From positions 1 to 64,000 of the forward strand of contig JBLDXI010000015.1 in assembly GCA_047495785.1 (NCBI GenBank): 64,000 nt of DNA. The letters run 5' to 3'. This DNA is from Lepidodermella squamata. Its lineage: Eukaryota > Gastrotricha. This document shows, piece after piece, positions 59,501-64,000 of this stretch; positions within the stretch are counted from its first letter, which is position 1, and each line of letters opens with the position of its first letter. A program made the translations under genes and the position numbers. Below the pieces are notes generated by a model. The model made no database searches. It saw only the letters and a program-made list of their open reading frames with translations, and was not told the origin of the DNA.

Positions 59501-60230
59501 GCCGCTACGGCAAACTCAACGTCGACGCGATATTCGCCGCCAAGTCGCTGCTCGACCTCGACCGCGAATTCTTCTCGCGCATGTGCGGCTTCTCACGCGT
59601 CGAAGACTACTACCGATGGTAAGTCACAGCAAATTGGGGAAAAGTACCAGCATATAGCGGAACCAGTTTCAAAAATGTTAACCAAGCGCAACCCAAAAAT
59701 TATCATTTTCGAATAATATTGTTGAATCACATCGTTTTTCAAGGGCTAGCCGGGCCTTGCACTAAATTGTAATTTATCGTTCATATTTTAATGGAATTTT
59801 CTAACATTGTGAAAACGCACTTTTTGGATAAATCATCAATTCAGAATTTGATTAAGCTCAGAGTGAGACTCATCTGATATTTGTTTCTACCGTTATTCAA
59901 TTTTTTGAAATTATTCATTTTTCTGGCAGGTGTTCATCTGTGAATTACTTCGACTCGATTCGCTCGATTCCGGTGTTGTGTTTGAACGCGCGTGACGACC
60001 CGATCATTCCGGACGAACTACAGCGCATCGCGCATCAGTTCGCGCAGACGGCGCCCAACGTCGGCTTTGTCGGCACGAACCACGGCGGCCACCTCGGCTA
60101 CTTCGAGTCGGGCTGGCTGTGGCCTAGCGAACTCACGTGGCTGGACAGGTTCCTGTGCGACGTGTCTGATGCAATTATCGACGAGGACGACAAGGCACGG
60201 GCGGCATCGGCTGAACGGAAATTGTTGTAG
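56592..60230 (+). CDS. ABHD2: Alpha/beta hydrolase ABHD2 (monoacylglycerol lipase/esterase family)
   Basis: Exons 56592-57302, 59377-59618 and 59930-60230 join in frame to give 417 residues (human ABHD2 has 425). An N-terminal membrane helix spans about residues 3-20. Conserved text follows: YRPPLLWGRSGHVQS, LSDGATLTFEVFEP, YIRTFTRYAQSRGFR, VLNHLGA and LTSPRLFCYG. The nucleophile elbow is GFSMGGN with Ser203, the acid lies in ARDDP (Asp340 or 341), and the histidine in NHGGHLGYFE (His372). The triad is therefore complete. In vertebrates ABHD2 hydrolyses monoacylglycerols, including 2-arachidonoylglycerol, and is membrane-bound. ETTTTTTKPQ at 107-116 is a short species-specific Thr run. The 2.07 kb first intron contains a Tudor-like fragment (+) and minus-strand coding-like exons. 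Confidence 0.95.
57483..57917 (+). pseudogene. Tudor-domain-like fragment within the ABHD2 intron
   Basis: A frame contains DPRFAKWALQGVFCQLACIAP, then EWPQEAAEAFREAVHERDVTLSLVP, then VAVKLIRKDEIVDVADEVEQ. This follows the pattern of the C-terminal half of an extended Tudor domain (P..A..C.L..I.P....W...A...F......+.....V...). The frame stops at 57859, but a different frame continues with equally coding-like text (TALLVERLRRSMKEETALDLAEKLL) to a stop at 57917, suggesting a frameshift. The N-terminal Tudor barrel and a start are missing. ABHD2 exon phases match without it, so it is not an ABHD2 exon. Tudor assignment is from pattern only. Confidence 0.4.
58505..59268 (-). other. Minus-strand coding-like exons nested in the ABHD2 intron (copy A)
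   Basis: Two segments join cleanly: 59268-59113 (acceptor ttccag, donor GCT|gtaagc; contains IWRKYEMTVEEHLKTCPTH) and 59028-58735 (acceptor agtatag; contains AYQLLYKADGILRTVFSFPD, ending at a stop). Further along, 58631-58505 encodes YLALQAIGPFTPTLESFLSA followed by MWLAIQAVYG and ends in a stop. Upstream of that, DPCDASRSWCQL is in another frame, offset by one base. The last block is closely related to one at 63.4-63.5 kb. I do not recognise the family. It is either a nested gene with missed splicing, a pseudogene, or a repeat. Confidence 0.4.
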
Positions 60231-62883
60231 GGAATGCGCCAAGTTTTAACAAATTGTCGTTATAATAATATTCCAATTCTCGCATCATCTTTCTTTCTAC
60301 ACTTAGCACTCGCGTTCTTGTGTTACAAACGGTGATATCACTCGAGTCGCTGTCGTCTCGTCTGTTTTGTCTATTATTATTTGTTATATTGCGATTATTG
60401 CTATTGTTGAGGATACTCTAGTTGCTGCTTCGGTGGTGTGAAAATGGCAGAGATGAGAACAACAACGTTGACTGACGAATGATTTGGTGGTATAATATCT
60501 ATATACATAATAGTCTTTGATTGATTTTGATACACTCTTTCTTTTAATAATATACGATGACATTCGTTTGAACGACGAAGACGACGATGAACACAATTGT
60601 TATAATATTCTGTGACACTTTGTTGCGATAGTCTACATTTATGATTCTGATAATATATATTATGTGAATTTATTGCAATCAGCCTTTGTTCGAATACTTA
60701 TATCATGATGTAGATTGGAGAAATCTTTTAATCTCTGTCTACTCATTTATCGGCTCGCTTTCACGTACGTATAGTATATATGAAAGGCGATGATCGTGCT
60801 GAATTCGCTAAAACACCCGTGTTGGTGAACTATCTAGAACTTTCTCGTGTGATTTTCGACGTTCCATCATCAAAATTCTACTCTAGCTTCCCAGAGCAAG
60901 GAAACACAAGGCTAAGATCGATTATACTTGAATTATCCAAACTTTAGTATTTTTATTACTGAAATACACCATGTGCTTGTTTTTCATCCGAATTGGCAAC
61001 GAAGATGAGACGTAAACGTTGCGAACCCACCCGTGTCTGTGTGTTTTCTAGTTGCAAAAGTTACTCTATTCAGAAGCTTTATAGTGAATCCCAAATTTAT
61101 TTAATCTATACTTACGTTTCCTGATACCTCTCTCACGTGTAGTACTATCGATCAGATATTTTCATACCGTGTGCCGTGTGTTTTCGTGGACAAAAAACTA
61201 TGCTATTCAAGATGGGGGAAAACTGCCTATTTTTGTGATTGTTGAATATAAGACATTGTGCCTGTTCTACTAGTAAAGATAATCGCGCAAGTCATTATCG
61301 ATGCTTTAATTTCTGCATGCACGTGTCACATACTGCTATAGAATGAATGGTATCTGCTAGCTGGTGGTATCAATCAGTATACTTATCTAGTACAATTTTT
61401 ACTTCACAAACAGAAAAAAAAGAGAAAAAGAAATCGTCCTATTTTGCTAAAACTGTGTCATATATCTAGTATCTCTCTGTTTTTGCGTTGAAGTAATATA
61501 ACTTGGATCAACGTCTGGTACAATTTTGCTAATTTTAGGCGAAATGTTTTATTGAATTTGCGAACCAACTTCGACTGAATTGACGTCTTCGAACATGACG
61601 ACTGGCAACTAGCGATAATAGCTTCGATGGCCGTTGATCTTTTCCTCAGACAGCGTTTTCTCATCGACTATCGATTTGGCAGCGATTGTTGACAAATTTC
61701 AGGTAAATTTTATTTTTCAACAATTAGTTAGCAAATGTGTTAAAAGTACGTAAGCTATCGGGCGCATTTTGATCGGTGACCTGGCCATTTAATCCCAAGT
61801 CTTGAAATCCGTGCATCAAGTCTAAACAGTGAAAACAAGAGAAAGAAAGAGATATTATACTAAAAAAAAAGAAAAAATATGGATTCGTTCGATGCCTGCG
61901 CCAATCGGTTCAGTTCTAATATCATTTTCACATCAACGTCAAACTTTATTAAGAAAAAGTCCGCCTTTAACGCCTCCCATGCCATAGATTCTGGGTGCGG
62001 GGCGTATCGAGTAGGAGGACCGATAGGCTTCGATGTGTTTGTGTAGCCAAATCCAAGCCAGACGGCCCCAACATAGCCACGCTTTTGTCAAAACAAAGTT
62101 ATCTGTCTGTTTGCTTGCAGTAGCGGTCGACTTTTACGGAAGCCGAGCCGATTTATACGTTTTGTTAGGGGTAAAGATGGCAAAAAGAGCAAGAACAACA
62201 AGAAGAAACAAGAAAAACAAGAGATGCGACTTTGGGTAAAAATAAATTCAAAATTGGCTGGTATTGGTCGCAAAAAAAAATAAATAAGAACAGGAAGGAA
62301 AAAGTGGGATATCTAGGGGGGCCAAAATGAATATGGTAAGGACAGTAACGGAGCTAGTAGTCGAGCCGAATGAAGATGATAATTATTAAAACCTAAACAA
62401 ATTTAACCAGAACGGCAGCCGTAGTAGCAGCAACAGCAAAGCAGTGAAGCAGTTGCGGCTGTAATGGCCTTGACGGCGATCGTGAAGGTAACAACACTAA
62501 CGCAAACGGAAACAAAAACGGCAACAAAAACAACAAAAGTAAAAACAGCAGTAACAACACCAGCAAATTGTCGTGTAGCGTGCGACTGCTAGTGTAGCTC
62601 CTGTTAACAACTGCCACCGGTCCAAGATGGCAACGGCAGCGGCAGATAGCGGTAGATGACTCGATTTGTTGCTCAGGATTCGAATACGATTCTGCTCAAC
62701 GAGATGTTGTTCCGATGCAGCAGGACCTGGCATGCCGAATCAACAAGCAATGGTTAACAATAAGTTGATCTATAGGAATGTGAAAATTAGAATTTAACAA
62801 TTGGATAGATTAACAGTTTTGAGTAATAAGTAAGCAGTTGGCAATTAAATAAGTAAACCAGAAACTCTTAATGCTTAATGCTA
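60231..62883. other. AT-rich region downstream of ABHD2
   Basis: No gene seen. Probably includes the ABHD2 3' UTR. Short Lys/Arg- or Leu-rich frames at 62100-62620 are products of A-rich and AAC-rich DNA. Confidence 0.45.
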
Positions 62884-63974
62884 CTAGGTTCTTGAGCAGT
62901 TCATAGGTGCTAGGCGCGCATGCGAGCGAAGGGGTATGTTACGAATCATTAAGCCGTTGTTAGCTGACCATGAAAGACCGGCTTCGTCAACTTTCGCATC
63001 ATTGAAATGCGAAGCAACGTCACGTGGAGGTACCCATCTGACGCGAGGTACTCTTTCACCTCGGACCTGTCGCACTCGTAGGTATAAAAAGATCAATAAT
63101 TGAATAAAAAATGCATTATTTCAAAATTGTAAGATGCAGCTCGAAAGTTCTCGGAATAAAAAGTGCCGGCTAGCGGCTCGAGGTTGAGGTGGCTGTCAAA
63201 TTCAGCTATAATTGTGGTGGTGGTATTACAAATGTTATAGTCCATCATGCGGCGATCTTTGGCCGGACGTTTCCACTTATCGAAACACTAGCGAGTACTT
63301 GATAATTGTGAACTCGAATGGTGTCTCCGATGTTCAATTTTGAGTGGAGCGTGTCACCGGCTGATGACCAGTTTCTGACTGGCTCCACCGCTTGAAATTT
63401 GCCGCATTTTCTGACTGTCGGCGGCATCGTAAACAGTTCGAATAGCAAGAAACATTGCCGAAATGAAGGTCTCTAGCGTCGGCGTGAATGGCCCGAGGCT
63501 TTGTAGGGCGAGAAACGTGTGCGTTGTGACATCCTTTCGTGAAAATGAAAATGAATGATTGTTATCATTTGGCAGGTTCAATATTTCTATGTTGTGAGAC
63601 TTACTTTGTTAAAAAACACTGAAGGCGTGTCTTTGACACGCAAGCGCATTAACTGCCGCCGCCATCTAGCGAACGGCGTTTGCCTGCTGGCTCGCCGGGT
63701 GCGCCGTTGACAGGCCGCAGAACCAAGTTGGTGCCGACTAGGCGTAGCGTCGTCGAAGTACCAGCAGAAGCAGGTGCTGCATTGCACGAAAAATTAAAAC
63801 AAAATCAGAAACAAAAATGAGGACTGTCGAGTAGTCCAGTAGTTTCTGATCAGAATTGTAAGAGTGAGAGATAGCACCCTTAAAAAGTTCTCGCAGGGGT
63901 CGTTCCATCGAACACCGAACAGAAAAGCGATAACACTCGCGACCGGTCAAAAAACTGTGAGCGGTTGCACACAA
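62884..63974 (-). other. Minus-strand coding-like segments (copy B)
   Basis: A frame ending ...VKDTPSVFFNK (to 63605) meets a strong donor, K|gtaagt. After a 71 bp intron an acceptor (cgaaag) opens 63533-63354, which encodes DVTTHTFLALQSLGPFTPTL followed by ETFISAMFLAIRTVYD. Over 40 residues this matches copy A at 27 positions by my count. Upstream, DATPSRHQLG parallels DASRSWCQLV of copy A. Downstream, other coding-like stretches (SAGDTLHSKLNIGDTIRVH to 63245, and CDRSEVKEYLASDGYLHVTL near 63075-62960) may be further exons. The protein family is not recognised, and the 5' part may run beyond the window. Confidence 0.4.
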
Positions 63975-64000
63975 GAAAAGCTGTCATAGCAATGAAACTG

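Overview
This window is nuclear DNA from an animal, most likely an arthropod or another ecdysozoan. The genes are split by GT-AG introns and carry AATAAA signals. The encoded proteins are metazoan in kind: BTBD10/KCTD20, PCNP, ABHD2, SAP30BP, an ADP/ATP carrier and a four-domain fasciclin (FAS1) protein. Many of them hold long Gln, Asn, His, Ser or Gly runs. There is no operon-like layout, CRISPR array or convincing tRNA/rRNA gene. The exact species cannot be read from the sequence.

Layout. The first 20 kb is repeat territory: a spliced CACTA/EnSpm-like transposase (1.2-3.35 kb), a 9.8 kb tandem satellite of about 172 bp monomers (3.84-13.65 kb), two LINE reverse-transcriptase fragments (14.3-15.76 kb), a foldback MITE (16.85-17.29 kb) and a segment packed with CTTCGG motifs (19.5-20.35 kb). 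From 24 kb on the DNA is gene-rich: a FAS1 cell-surface gene (+, 24.26-28.88 kb) with a pair of alternative exons that can only be used one at a time; an unrecognised Q/H-rich gene (-, 30.58-32.64 kb); PCNP (+, 33.76-34.54 kb); an unrecognised 736-residue gene (-, 35.38-38.19 kb); a 1.6 kb inverted-repeat transposon with a nested palindrome (40.1-41.8 kb); BTBD10 (-, 44.66-47.47 kb); a membrane-anchored P-loop ATPase with a mitochondrial-looking N-terminus (-, 47.74-49.45 kb); an intronless ADP/ATP carrier (+, 50.67-51.60 kb); SAP30BP (+, 52.33-56.39 kb); and ABHD2 (+, 56.59-60.23 kb).

The long introns of SAP30BP and ABHD2 are not empty. They hold coding-like segments on the opposite strand, a Tudor-like fragment on the same strand, and one member of a diverged pair whose second member lies at 63.2-63.8 kb. 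The genes do not form one pathway. They are housekeeping, nuclear, membrane and cell-surface genes that share a neighbourhood.

Exon junctions below were worked out by hand from reading frame, phase and GT-AG sites. All listed multi-exon genes keep frame across every junction and end on a stop, which is the main support for the models. Nothing was searched against a database; family names rest on recognised motifs.
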